The position numbers were made by a program, and so were the translations under genes. Shown piece by piece: positions 35,125 through 46,238 of a DNA stretch of 64,000 bases (the stretch's first letter is position 1; each line of letters starts with the position of its first letter). The stretch lies in contig LLEY01000004.1 of assembly GCA_001414485.1 (NCBI GenBank), positions 372,001 to 436,000 of the forward strand. Direction: 5' to 3'. Origin of the DNA: Calycina herbarum. Taxonomy: Eukaryota; Ascomycota; Leotiomycetes; Helotiales; Pezizellaceae. Below the pieces are notes generated by a model, which was given only the letters and a program-made list of their open reading frames with translations, had not been told where the DNA came from and did no database searches.

Positions 35125-36048
35125 TTTTGATAACTGCAAGGGGGCTTTCAGCCGCAACCAGCACCAGGGGATTTCAAAATCTGGAGAGAGATTTGTTGTA
35201 TGGAAAACCCTGGAGATTTGGGACCCAAAAAAGATGGGACTTGCAGACGGGGAAAGAGAAAGCGGCAGCCTCTTTATTGCTCTCCGGTGATTAAAGCTGG
35301 TGGTCACAACATCTTGGCGTCGCTGCACGATGCTTACTGTAAGCTTGGCTTTGGGATTGAGGCGAGTGGCGTATGTACGGAGACATGTCTAGATTGCATT
35401 GCCTTAAGTAGGAAATCATGAAGATCTCAAAATCGCGCCAGCACTATTTAGTTGAATATGTATGAACAAGGGAAAGTTCTTGAACGAGGAGGATTAATCG
35501 AAGCTTAAGCACGGAGCACATAGTGATCAAGCACCCTTATTTTTTGATAAGTGAGACAGCGAGAAAGTTTGGAGACCTATTTAAATAAGTCTCCGTATAC
35601 TTGGTATGGGAAATGCTAAGTTTTTCAAAGAGAAGCTTTGTACTTGTGCGATTCAACACTTACCAAATACCAAACACAGCACAAAAATCCCGCTCTGAAA
35701 CACTTGCATTCGCTTTTGCCATTGACCTTCTTCTTCCCATGGCCTTTGCTAAGTCCTATTCGATAAACGGCACGAGTCCGGTTCAAATGATTTTCTCACC
35801 AGATGCATAGCTGTTTCCCAAAATGAATACAGAACAAGAGGTTGAATACAAATGGGAGAGTCTCTGTCAACGTTGTGGGTAACCTTAAGTAAAATAATAA
35901 TATACTAAAAATCTTAGGAGAATCAAATCAAGCATACGGCTTTCTTGAAGCAATTATCCTGATTGTTCGACTTCTCGAAGAAAACTTTCTTGCTAACTCG
36001 CGAATTTGCTTGTAAACTAGAAGCTACTGGATGAGCATACTATAATAA
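35125..36048. other. Intergenic
   Basis: LtrA-gene promoter side followed by AT-rich DNA leading into the decayed frame at 36049. No gene recognised. Confidence 0.4.
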
Positions 36049-36624
36049 TTCGCAAAATCCAGAAGAATTAAAATACCTCCGCATTCTCAAGCGAACAAGA
36101 AGTTAGATATTATTTTTTCTTCGCGCTTTTGCAGAAAAGAAAATGACTGAGAGAGTGCAAACAAGAATGATGTGATACCATCTATGACAACATATGCATT
36201 GGGGAATTGATCCAAGTACACAACGGAATATCCAAGACTTTGGATTGGTAGATATGGCAAAAAAGTCTTCCCGGAATGTATATTTTTGGAATTCGCTCAA
36301 CGTCAATCCCCATCTCCGTTCTGCCGTCGTGACATAATATAGACTGCTGAAAAGAATATAGAACCAAAGTCAGAACACGCGAGAGATGGCAATGGACCAG
36401 AGTCTAGGCTCGTCGGGTACCAGTACTGCCATACCGTCACTAGCACCACCTCTCACAACCTGGATAGCTACCAGGGGAGTTCATGTACCAGCCTATTATT
36501 GGGACTCATAGGCTGGACGTTCGTAGCCTCGCTTGCATTGTTGGCCTTTCAAGGATTCGTTCTTTCAACTACCCTGTTTGTCTATGCCAACAAGATGATT
36601 GAATATCATGAGATGCGACAATAG
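36049..36624 (+). pseudogene. Decayed reading frame with a membrane segment, three in-frame stops
   Basis: One frame runs 191 sense-length positions to TAG at 36622 and is broken only by TGA at 36148, TGA at 36208 and TAG at 36340. Between stops it reads like protein: KYTTEYPRLWIGRYGKKVF, PECIFLEFAQRQSPSPFCRR, then after the TAG (CAG expected) TAEKNIEPKSEHARDG, and a hydrophobic segment GLIGWTFVASLALLAFQGFV ending YANKMIEYHEMRQ. The final 94 codons are fully open and C-rich at third positions. Family not recognised. One TAG and possibly one TGA are explained by C-to-T transitions. Introns removing the stops were looked for and did not keep phase. It could still be chance, mostly for the AT-rich first third. 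Confidence 0.38.
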
Positions 36625-37158
36625 AACAAATAATGCAATTGTGCCGTGTGAAGATGAGAGAGATTCAAAATCCAGAGAATACGTACGATCTTACAGCATT
36701 CTAACATAATATTGCTGAGTAGCGATTCACCAGAAGAATAAGTGGTGTTGAGCTGCGTATATTTGTGCCTGTCGCCAAAAGCAGGCCCGGCCGTTGGATC
36801 ACGCCAAGACCCAAACCACGACTTGACTTCAACCTCTACGGTACGGAATCGTCATCTCAGGTTCTCTCTCGACCAGACTCTGCGCATCAACACCACGACT
36901 CCTCCACCGATACGCATCTTATTACCAATCTGCAAACGACTCACGACGCGCCGCATACACGAATTTTCCATTCCCTCATCGCTTTCACCACCCCACACAG
37001 GCTCTTGCCTCTCAGCCTTTCCTGCATCAGACCCCGACATCCCTCGACTGCGAGCAGATCGACGCGACCCAGCTCCGAGTGGCCTCAGATTACAAGCCCC
37101 CGGCTTTTTGTGAAAATACCTGTGGCGAGGATACCTTCTTCTCCACACGGTCTAAAAG
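36625..37158. promoter_or_regulatory. Leader/promoter region of the PP2A B-subunit gene
   Basis: C-rich from 36780 onward, consistent with a long 5' leader. Contains upstream ATGs (for example at 36742) whose frames do not match the downstream protein. Confidence 0.4.
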
Positions 37159-39023
37159 ATGGTAGAAGGGGAACCGAACTCTCCAACATGGAAGTTCACA
37201 CAGTCAGTAGCCTCCTCCACCCCTCCCTCCTTTGGCGGGGAGCACAGTTGAGACTGCGCGCTGCATGTCCTACCTCAATTTGTGCCTCTGCGAGATACGC
37301 ACATGCAACTCCGGTGCTAATCCACCATCTAGATGTTTTGGAGATAAGGGAGATGTTGAAGATATTACAGAGGGTTAGTTTTACCGCCTTCGATCTCGAG
37401 GGAACTTCTACAGCTGCCCCAAATGAAGCTCTTACCGCTTGACTGTAAATTTTTGGAATAAGGCTGATGTGCGTGACAACAGCGGATATCATATCAACGG
37501 TCGAGTTCGACCACACGGGCAACTATCTCGCCACTGGAGACAAAGGCGGGAGAGTTGTTTTATTCGAGAGGAACGAGACGGTACGTAGGACAATGGCATA
37601 TTCCAGGGCTACAAGGGCATCTACAAGCACGGAGCTAACGAGGTCTACAGAAAAAGACTTGCGAGTATAAATTTCACACCGAATTCCAATCCCACGAACC
37701 GGAATTCGATTACCTAAAGTCTCTCGAAATAGAAGAAAAGATAAACAAAATCAAGTGGTGTAAACGACAGAATGCCTCCCACTACCTCCTCTCGACCAAC
37801 GATAAGACAATCAAGTTATGGAAGGTCTTTGAGAAGTCATTGAAGGTCGTTGCGGAAAACAACCTCTCCCACGACTTGACACCCGGAAATGTGGCAGGTG
37901 GCGGGGGGGTTCGTCCTATTTCCAATGTCCATTTCACAAGCGCTCATGACCTCAAATTACCCCGCCTCACCCACCATGACACTGTCGTTGCCGCCGTACC
38001 CCGCCGAACATATGCCAACGCACACGCGTACCATATCAACAGCATCTCCGTGAATAGTGATGGGGAGACTTTCATCAGCAGTGATGACTTGAGAATAAAT
38101 CTCTGGAATCTCAACATTCAAGACCAGAGTTTCAACATTGTCGATATCAAGCCAGCCAACATGGAAGAATTGACTGAAGTCATTACAGCTGCTGAATTCC
38201 ACCCACAGAGCTGTAATTGGTTCATGTATGCAAGTTCGAAAGGTACCATCAAGCTGGCAGATATGAGAGAGAGTGCTCTATGTGACCAACATGCGAAGCG
38301 TAAGTTCTTTTGCTCTCCCAAAAATCCATTCATATCTAACACGTCCCCCAGAATTCGAGCAAGAGGAAGACCCATCGGCAAGATCATTCTTCTCAGAAAT
38401 TATTTCTTCAATTTCCGATGTCCGATTCTCTCACGATGGGCGATATATACTCTCACGTGATTACCTCACAGTCAAGATTTGGGATGTGAACATGGAACGA
38501 CAACCAGTCAAGACCATTCCAATCCACGAACACCTTCGACCTCGACTTTGCGATACTTACGAAAACGATAGCATCTTTGACAAGTTCGAGGTTGTCTTCT
38601 CTGGAGACGCCAAGAATGTCATGACGGGTAGTTACAACAACAACTTCATGATCTATCCTTCAGACCCAGAGAAGGAAGTCGAAGTTGTTTTGCAAGCCGA
38701 CAAATCCGCCTTCAAGGCCAAGAAAGTCGGTGTACCCACTCCCATCAATGCTTCGACGAGCCCTACTGCTACGAACGGTAAGAAAGGCAATTCCAGAGCC
38801 AACAGCCCAGCGGCTGGCGCAGCTGGTCAAGGTGGCAGAATGCGGAAGGAAACTGATGCCGACCAAATTGATTTCAATAAAAAGATCTTGCATATGAGCT
38901 GGCATCCATTCGAAGACAGCATCGCGATTGCTGCTACCAACAACGTAAGTTTGCTATCCAAGATGTATTGGGGAGTGATAGATGGCTAACCGTTTCCAGC
39001 TTTTCGTCTTCTCCGCGTTGTAG
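37159..39023 (+). CDS. CDC55: Protein phosphatase 2A regulatory subunit B (Cdc55/PR55)
   Basis: Six exons, 37159-37202, 37333-37373, 37483-37580, 37651-38299, 38352-38944 and 39000-39023; 482 residues. N-terminus [19 protein letters not shown] rejoins across two short exons to [22 protein letters not shown]40 blades typical of the B55 family are clear: [68 protein letters not shown] and [19 protein letters not shown]. It ends [22 protein letters not shown] on a 24-bp last exon. The protein directs PP2A toward mitotic, cytokinetic and morphogenetic substrates. An Asn/Ala/Thr-rich insert ([20 protein letters not shown]) near residue 420 is usual in filamentous fungi. Confidence 0.95.
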
Positions 39024-40841
39024 AGATTTTTGTTCTGCGAGGAATGGAGTCTCTTGGTGTAATATTCTATCGGCGCTTCCGTTCTTGGCTAGCTACAGCA
39101 TTCACAAATTCCTTGTCCCAGGATTCTCAATTCCCCCCCTATACCACAGATTTTGCTAGTCATGAGAAACGAAATACAACAACATCATGGATGATAGACA
39201 GCGATCCAGTTCCAGCGGAAGCTCGTAAGTTGGCGTGGATAATCGGAGGATGGTAGTCGTTTATGGCCAGCTTGGGAGGAATGTCCCATGTTCTGGCAGG
39301 CAATCATGTTTTGCTGTTGATGATGGAGCTTGAAGTTTATGAGGTATTCATGGCTTCGGGTGAGTTCCCAGCGATCAAGTAGACTAGTCACCTCGCAGAT
39401 GAATAATGCAAAGAGATTCGAGTATGAATGGCTTGTGTGTGGTCTTCTGATGTGAAGCTTTTACCCGGCGCTACTACTGAGGGTTGTAGTATCTCCACAC
39501 GTGCCTAACCTAACGAGATATCTGCAGGTATCTGCAACTATGCCGTGCAGATGGGACTTGTCCTCGAATATATTGATTGATCCTTTCTACGGAAAAATAC
39601 AAAAGCCGGGAAAGATAACTCCCTCGCTGTGGACATTAAAAGCGACGACAAATAGCTCGTTATTTTACTTCAATTACTCAAATGATTTGGGACAAGTGAA
39701 CCTGTTTGCTCTAGGTGTTTAGAATAATGACTTTGAAGTACTAAAAGCTGGAACGACAAGAGCTGGTATCTACTACCGCGAGACTCCTCTGCCATCTGGT
39801 TTGCCACCAGTTCAAAGGATACGAAGAAGCTATTCACGATGACACCTATTCATTGCGACCTGCCTAGTTCAGAGCTATACACCGCGTCAACGTTTGGCAT
39901 CCTGGTATCGTGAGCCCACTACTGCAGGACAACCTGACGGGCGACTTTTCGGCCCCTCATGATGCCAATGCTACCCACCACCGGTGTACGGAGGTGTGCC
40001 TAGGTACTCGGAGCTATGTTCTTTTCGTGAGATAGTTTCGTATTTTCCTCTAAAAGTAAATACTCTTCGTTTAGAAAAAAGCTCACTGTCCTTGCTGTAG
40101 TTATCCGCGACGGACAGAATCTCACTACAAGTAAGTTTGAAGCACTCACGATAAATAATAAATAATAAATACCCCTCTTCCCACCAACACTCTTCCCCTC
40201 CTTCTCTTGTGCCTGATCTAAAATGATTTCAGCCACTTCCGCTCTCTAGGTTGCTTGCCCGATTGCCGAAGGGCGCCCTAAATCGCCTAAATCAACAGCA
40301 AAAAAAGAGATGGGGATCGCTGGTGTGTTACAGGGCCGATGCTGGATTTAGCACCCGCAGACGGGCTTCAAGGCTCGACTGGACGAATCCAATAAGCTGT
40401 AAAGACACTAAGCTACTTGTACCCTACTTGCCTGCCCTGCTTGCTGCAATACCATCTCTCTACTACTTGCACTCTACCCTACCTACTACTCTACTCTACT
40501 CCCGGCACCCAAGTTATGCCGTAGTGTCATCGCCAGACCAGGTCCTGTCGCATTCATTTGGTTTAAGTAAGTGCCATGTGCCAAAATCTCCTTCGTCCCC
40601 TCTAGTCCTGCCTCCAGCTCCAACTCCAACTCTCTCCGTCTCAAGCTTCCTTCCCAGCAAGTCAGTCAGCATGAGAGCATGAAGGGACCGTGTCAGTAAT
40701 TTTCGACGTCAACGTGTCCGAGTCAAGTCAGCCTGGAATCCCTCGACCAAGCGCCCCCGTCTGAATTGCGCAGTCGAGAAAAAAGCTCGAAGATTGAGCG
40801 AGACGAGCTGCGACCTGATCAGCAGAAACAAATTTGGGAAG
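39024..40841. other. Intergenic
   Basis: 1.8 kb between the PP2A subunit and the transporter. No gene seen. A short CTACT-rich tract at about 40430-40500 resembles the AGTAG-rich element at 53.4-53.9 kb. Confidence 0.45.
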
Positions 40842-42384
40842 ATGGCCAGGAGACGCAGAGCTGACTCCAGCAGCACCCAACCTCTCTCGAGCCCTATGAC
40901 CGCAACCACCCGTCGTCGTTCCACCCTACGAGATCTCCAAAGCCCGCCGACACCGAGTGATGGAGACATAGTCGTACCCAAGGTCATCAATGCTGCCCCC
41001 TCCTTGGAAAAGGCACAAATGTATGGCATAGACGACCCCAGACCAGCCTCCTCGCGGATGCTGGCCATGGCCGGGCGGATTTTCATCGAGACGATTCCAC
41101 AATGGTTGGCAATAGGGGTCATGTTGGGGTTGATTTTTGGAGGCTGTTGCTCAAATGTGAGTGACTCTGGTCGGATTGGTCGGATCTATGCAAGAGGGAG
41201 GCTCATGAATTTCCACAGGTCTTTGCGCTGGAAGCCATTGTGAAGTAAGTCACCAAAGTCCAAGTGTCTGGGAGAAAGTGTGCTAACATCTACACTAGGG
41301 TTGAACCAGAGAGTGGTATGAATACATTGCGAGCCATAACTAAAGCCAGAAGCTGACCCCCTTAAAGGAACCCTCTTGACTTTTGTTCAATTCCTCTTCG
41401 TGGCCACTACGGGATACATCTCCCAATTCGACAAGAATCGCCCTCCGCTATTCCTCAAGCCGAATCGAGTACCAATCCGACGATGGATGATCAACATTCT
41501 ATTATTTTTCACAATCAACGTACTGAATAACCACGCATTTAGCTATAACATATCGGTTCCAATTCATATTATTCTTCGATCCGGAGGAAGTATCACAACT
41601 CTTGCGGCAGGCTATCTATGGGGGAAGCGATTTTCTAGAATACAGGTTCTCGCTGTCACTCTCTTGACGGTTGGCGTGATCATTGCAGCATGGTCAGACC
41701 AGCAGTCAAAGGTAAAGAGAACACATATCATTTTCTCCTATGCTTAACTAATATGTATAACAGAAAGGAATTGCGACACCCACAGATCTTCCTCCGTTTA
41801 GCACCGGACTCGCCATACTTTTTGTTGCACAAGTACTCTCCGCAATCATGGGTCTGTACACCGAAGAGACGTACAAGGAATACGGGCCTCATTGGAAGGA
41901 GAACCTGTTTTATTCTCACTTACTGGCACTACCTCTTTTCATGCCATTCTTACCAGCCATGCACCGCCAATTTTTGAAATTAGCTGCCTCGCCTCCACTA
42001 GGATTGCCATGGCAGGAATCTTACGTCAATCTTCCGATGGAAGTTCAATCGGGATTGAGCAAGATTCATATCCCGAGTCAATTCGCCTACTTGATCACCA
42101 ATGTCTTGACACAATACGCTTGTATTCGAGGTGTAAATCTACTTGCCTCGGCAGCTTCAGCTCTTACTGTAACCATTGTACTAAATGTACGGAAGCTGGT
42201 AAGCTTGTTGCTGAGCATTTGGTTGTTTGGAAATAGACTTTCTCCAGGGACTCTGCTTGGAGCGGTGATTGTGTTTGGTGCAGGAGGGATGTATGGACTT
42301 GACGGAGGATCTAAAAAGAGTACTGGGCGGGCCAGGCATAGAGCCAGTGTTGCCAGTGTCAGTACTAATGGGAAATCTGGATAG
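40842..42384 (+). CDS. YEA4: UDP-N-acetylglucosamine transporter, Yea4/SLC35B4 type
   Basis: Five exons, 40842-41156, 41219-41244, 41299-41315 (17 bp), 41368-41711 and 41764-42384; 440 residues. The micro-exons code VFALEAIV|K and VEPESG and rejoin to TLLTFVQFLFVATTGYISQF, a hallmark of the UAA transporter family. Further signatures: NNHAFSYNISVPIHIILRSG, GYLWGKRFS, LFVAQVLSAIMGLYTEETYK and VLNVRKLVSLLLSIWLFGN. Ten membrane helices are expected, in ER/Golgi. Such carriers supply UDP-GlcNAc for chitin and glycan synthesis. The N-terminus is basic (MARRRRADSS) with a Ser/Thr/Pro-rich extension. An in-frame ATG lies 16 codons upstream; 40842 was preferred for its better context (AAGATGG). Confidence 0.9.
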
Positions 42385-42620
42385 AATAAATGTAAAGCAG
42401 GTACTTTTAAAGATGCAGTACGCTGGATGATGATATAAAATGATTTCTTTGTCCCGCCCATTTTCACTTCTCAAGTTAAAAGTTGTTGATTCATTCAGTA
42501 GATCGGCGTTAAGTTTCTCCGATTGGGCGTTTCCTTGTGCAGATCCCCGGCCGATCCTGGAGCTCTTAAACATGAAGCTCCACCCCAAATTCACATTGGA
42601 ACCAGGAAACACAAAACAAA

Positions 42621-45600
42621 ATGGCGCCCCTCCCCCTCGATACCGACGGTTCGGATACCCCGCCAATGTTACCTGACGCCGCAATGATCGAAGACGATAC
42701 ACCAGAAAACAGAACTCCACAAGAGGATGAAGGAGAGGTCGAAGATGAAGAGGGCATGCTCCCTCGGGACTATCAACAGAAGACTGCGTACTATGACTAT
42801 GTCGCGGACAAGCAATTGAGCCAGGCGGATGCAAAGCTATTCTACCAACGAAGTCAACAGGAAGGAAATAAGACTGGCGGAAGCAATTGGGGAAACTCGC
42901 AGAGCTCACCACAAGGAAGTCCAGTCATAATTCCCAGATCGATTCCAAATGGTTTCGAGGCGACCCAGACAGGTGTTCGTAGGTCAGACAGTGTCAACTC
43001 GGTAAAGAGTAGTGGAAATGTGCTATCTCCTAGGTTAGCGCTTCTATTCTGTGTCTGCGCGCTAATTAACATGCTAACTCTTTCGTAGCTCAGTCAGATA
43101 CAAACCAGCTTATCCAGTTGGAATATCGGACCCCAATAAACATCCTGAGAGCAACCTCATTCAAGATCCAGGTGCTGCAATCTCGCAAAGTCCAACTGAA
43201 CTCCATCGCGTAGATTCTCTCTTACGAGCCGACCGAGAAGCTAGAGAACACGCAGCGCACCCTTATCTTCCCCATGAAACGAAACCTTTATTGGAGACAG
43301 AAGGACTACATGGGGCAGGTGCGGGAGTTGGTGTAGGTCATGGCGTTGGCGGTTTTGCAGATAATGATGCTCAAATCACATCGGAGTTGAGAGAAATATA
43401 CTCAAACATTCAAAAGATATTGGACATTCGTCACAAATACATTCGCCTTTCTTTGCAACAAGATGGTGACAATCCAAAGGATGACCACAATTGGAATATA
43501 TACCCTCCCCCGCCAGAGCCTGCTTGGTATGAGGAGAAAGATCGTTACGGTACCGGTAATGCTGGGAGAGGAAGCCAGAATGCGAGCATGTCAAATAGCA
43601 TGGTTCTTGAGAAACCGCAAAGCAAGAGTAATGAAGGTAGTGTCCGGAACTTTAGCACGACAAGTCTAACTCAAATCCCACAAAGCCCTATTCTGGAGAA
43701 GAAGAAGAAGAAGCGCAAGCCTGGTGAGGATATTGGCGGAGACTTTGATATGGAAGAGCTACTACCCCTGCCAGGTCCTAGCGAAATGGTCTTTCGGATG
43801 GATGCAAGTAGCGTCTACCAAGTCTATGAAAACTCCAAGGCCGATGAGATTGACAGCCCTGTCCTCAATTTCCCCACCCTTCGAGATTTCTACAAAGACT
43901 TGGAAGCCATTCTTGATGTTTCTTCAGATGGCCCAAGCAAGAGTTTTGCCTTTCGTCGTCTACAATACCTTGAGGGCAAGTTCAATCTATACGTTCTTCT
44001 GAACGAGTACCAGGAAATGGCGGACAGCAAGAGAGTGCCTCACAGAGATTTCTACAATGTCAGAAAGGTCGATACGCACGTTCACCACTCTGCCTGTATG
44101 AATCAAAAGCATCTGCTTCGATTTATCAAGAGCAAGATGAAGAAGTGTCCCGATGAGGTGGTGATGTTCCGAGATGGGAAGCATCTTACGTTGCAAGAAG
44201 TCTTTCAGAGCATCAACTTGACATCCTACGATCTCAGTATTGATACGCTCGATATGCACGTAAGTCAATGTCGCAAGTAGACATATTTCGTGCAACTAAT
44301 TTCTTCAGGCTCATACGGATTCGTTCCATCGTTTCGATAAATTCAATCTCAAGTACAACCCTATTGGAGAATCTCGTTTGAGAACTATCTTTTTGAAGAC
44401 GGATAATTTCATCAATGGAAGATACTTGGCGGAGATTACCAAGGAAGTGATTTCTGATTTGGAGTCTAGTAAATACCAGATGGCGGAGTGGCGTATATCA
44501 GTATATGGCGTAAGTCAGCTTCTCAGGGCAATTTTCTTTTTTTCATTGTCTCCAAGGTCGCTGGACAACCTACCCGATCGTTTCAAAAATTGAGGAAATT
44601 TTAATATCAGCATCATACCACATCTCAAACTTATCTGCTTCAATAAACTAACTCCTTTTAGCGAAGCATCGATGAATGGGATAAATTGGCCGCTTGGGTC
44701 GTGGATAACAAGCTTTTCTCGCACAATGTTCGCTGGCTAATTCAAGTACCTCGTCTATTCGACGTCTACAAAGCAACTGGCTTGATGGAGAATTTCGAGC
44801 AGGTTATCAAAAATCTATTCCAGCCGCTGTTTGAAGTCACCAAAGACCCTACAAGTCACCCAAAGTTGCATATCTTCTTACAGAGAGTCATTGGCTTTGA
44901 TAGTGTCGACGATGAAAGTAAACCAGAACGAAGATTGTACAGAAAGTTTCCTGTGCCCAACGAGTGGGACTCAAAGCAAAATCCTCCTTACAGTTACTGG
45001 ATTTATTACCTTCTCGCGAACATGGCTTCGTTGAATGTATGGAGAAAGCAACGTGGATTCAACACATTCCTGCTACGTCCTCATGCTGGCGAAGCTGGTG
45101 ATACCGATCATTTGGCAGCAGCTGTCCTCGGTTGTCACAGTATCAGTCACGGACTGTTGCTACGCAAAGTTCCTCTGCTTCAATACATTTTCTATCTCGA
45201 ACAAATTGGAGTAGCGATGTCTCCTCTCAGTAACAACGCCTTGTTCTTGGCATATGAGAGAAACCCTTTCCTGAGTTATTTCAAGCGTGGTTTGAATGTC
45301 TCCCTTTCTACCGATGATCCTCTTCAATTTGCATTTACCAAGGAGCCTCTTATTGAAGAGTACTCTGTGGCTGCGCAGATCTACAAGCTTAGTGCCGTGG
45401 ATATGTGTGAGCTGGCGAAGAATTCTGTCACGCAGAGTGGGTATGAACATGCTGTTAAGCAGAGATGGCTTGGTCGGTTTTATAACTTGCAGGGTGTTAA
45501 GGGTAATGTTATGGCGAAGAGTAATGTGCCGAATATTCGGGAGGGATTTAGGCATGAGACTTTGTTGCAGGAACATGCTATGTGAGTTCTCCCCCACTTA

Positions 45601-46238
45601 ACCCATCAAGAGAAAATATAGCTAACAATTATAGGATTGAACGCTACACGGCAGTCGCAACACCAATAGCCACAGCACTAAACCCCACGACCGAACAAAC
45701 CAACCCCAAACCACCCTTCTCCCCCGCATCCTCCAAAATTGCCCACGCCTCCTCCAGTGGTCCAGAATCAGTAACATCACCCTACCAACCTTTCCCCGCG
45801 CAAGCAGCACGTATCCCGCACTCCCACTCGCAGGTCCAACTCGACGGGTTATCCCAAGGTACCAGTCAAGCTCACGGGTCCCCCCTTCAACAGGCTTCCT
45901 CGATGGATCATCGGGTCTTGTCCTCACCACATTTGAATAGTACGCCTTCGTGGCCACTGGAGAGTTTTGGCGATTTGAGGTTGAGTGGGAGTGAGCCGAA
46001 GATTTTCCCGGGGTTGGTTAGTAGGACGCAACGGAAGGATAGCTTGAATGTTAGGAAGGGGAGTGGGAGTGAGGGGGATTTTGAGGGGTATTATGGGAAG
46101 GGGGATGGGAGTGGGGGAGGGGGAAGTGTTGGCGGGATGGGGCATACGAGGAAGGGGAGGAGTGCTAGTAGTTTGAGGGAGGTTGGGGGGATTGTTGATG
46201 AGGAGCAGGAGGCTGAGAGTGATGGGGGGTCGAATTAG
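42621..46238 (+). CDS. AMD1: AMP deaminase
   Basis: Five exons, 42621-43033, 43089-44259, 44309-44509, 44662-45581 and 45635-46238; 1102 residues. Converts AMP to IMP and ammonia in the purine nucleotide cycle. Catalytic features: zinc ligands in [19 protein letters not shown] (about residue 465), [39 protein letters not shown] and the second metal/catalytic block [20 protein letters not shown] (about residue 810). The final exon is a Pro/Ser/Gly-rich tail of about 200 residues beyond the conserved [10 protein letters not shown], and the N-terminal ~140 residues are acidic and disordered. Only 236 bp follow the previous gene's stop, so its promoter is compact or overlaps the upstream 3' UTR. 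Confidence 0.95.

Noticed and set aside
36765..37442. 225-residue plus-strand ORF upstream of and overlapping the PP2A gene
   Set aside because: It has no recognisable domain, is Pro/Arg/Thr-rich, and overlaps the well-supported first exons in another frame. More likely a leader with upstream ATGs.
42181..42912. 243-residue minus-strand ORF spanning the YEA4-AMD1 gap
   Set aside because: Overlaps the 3' exon of the transporter and the 5' exon of AMP deaminase in antisense, with no domain.
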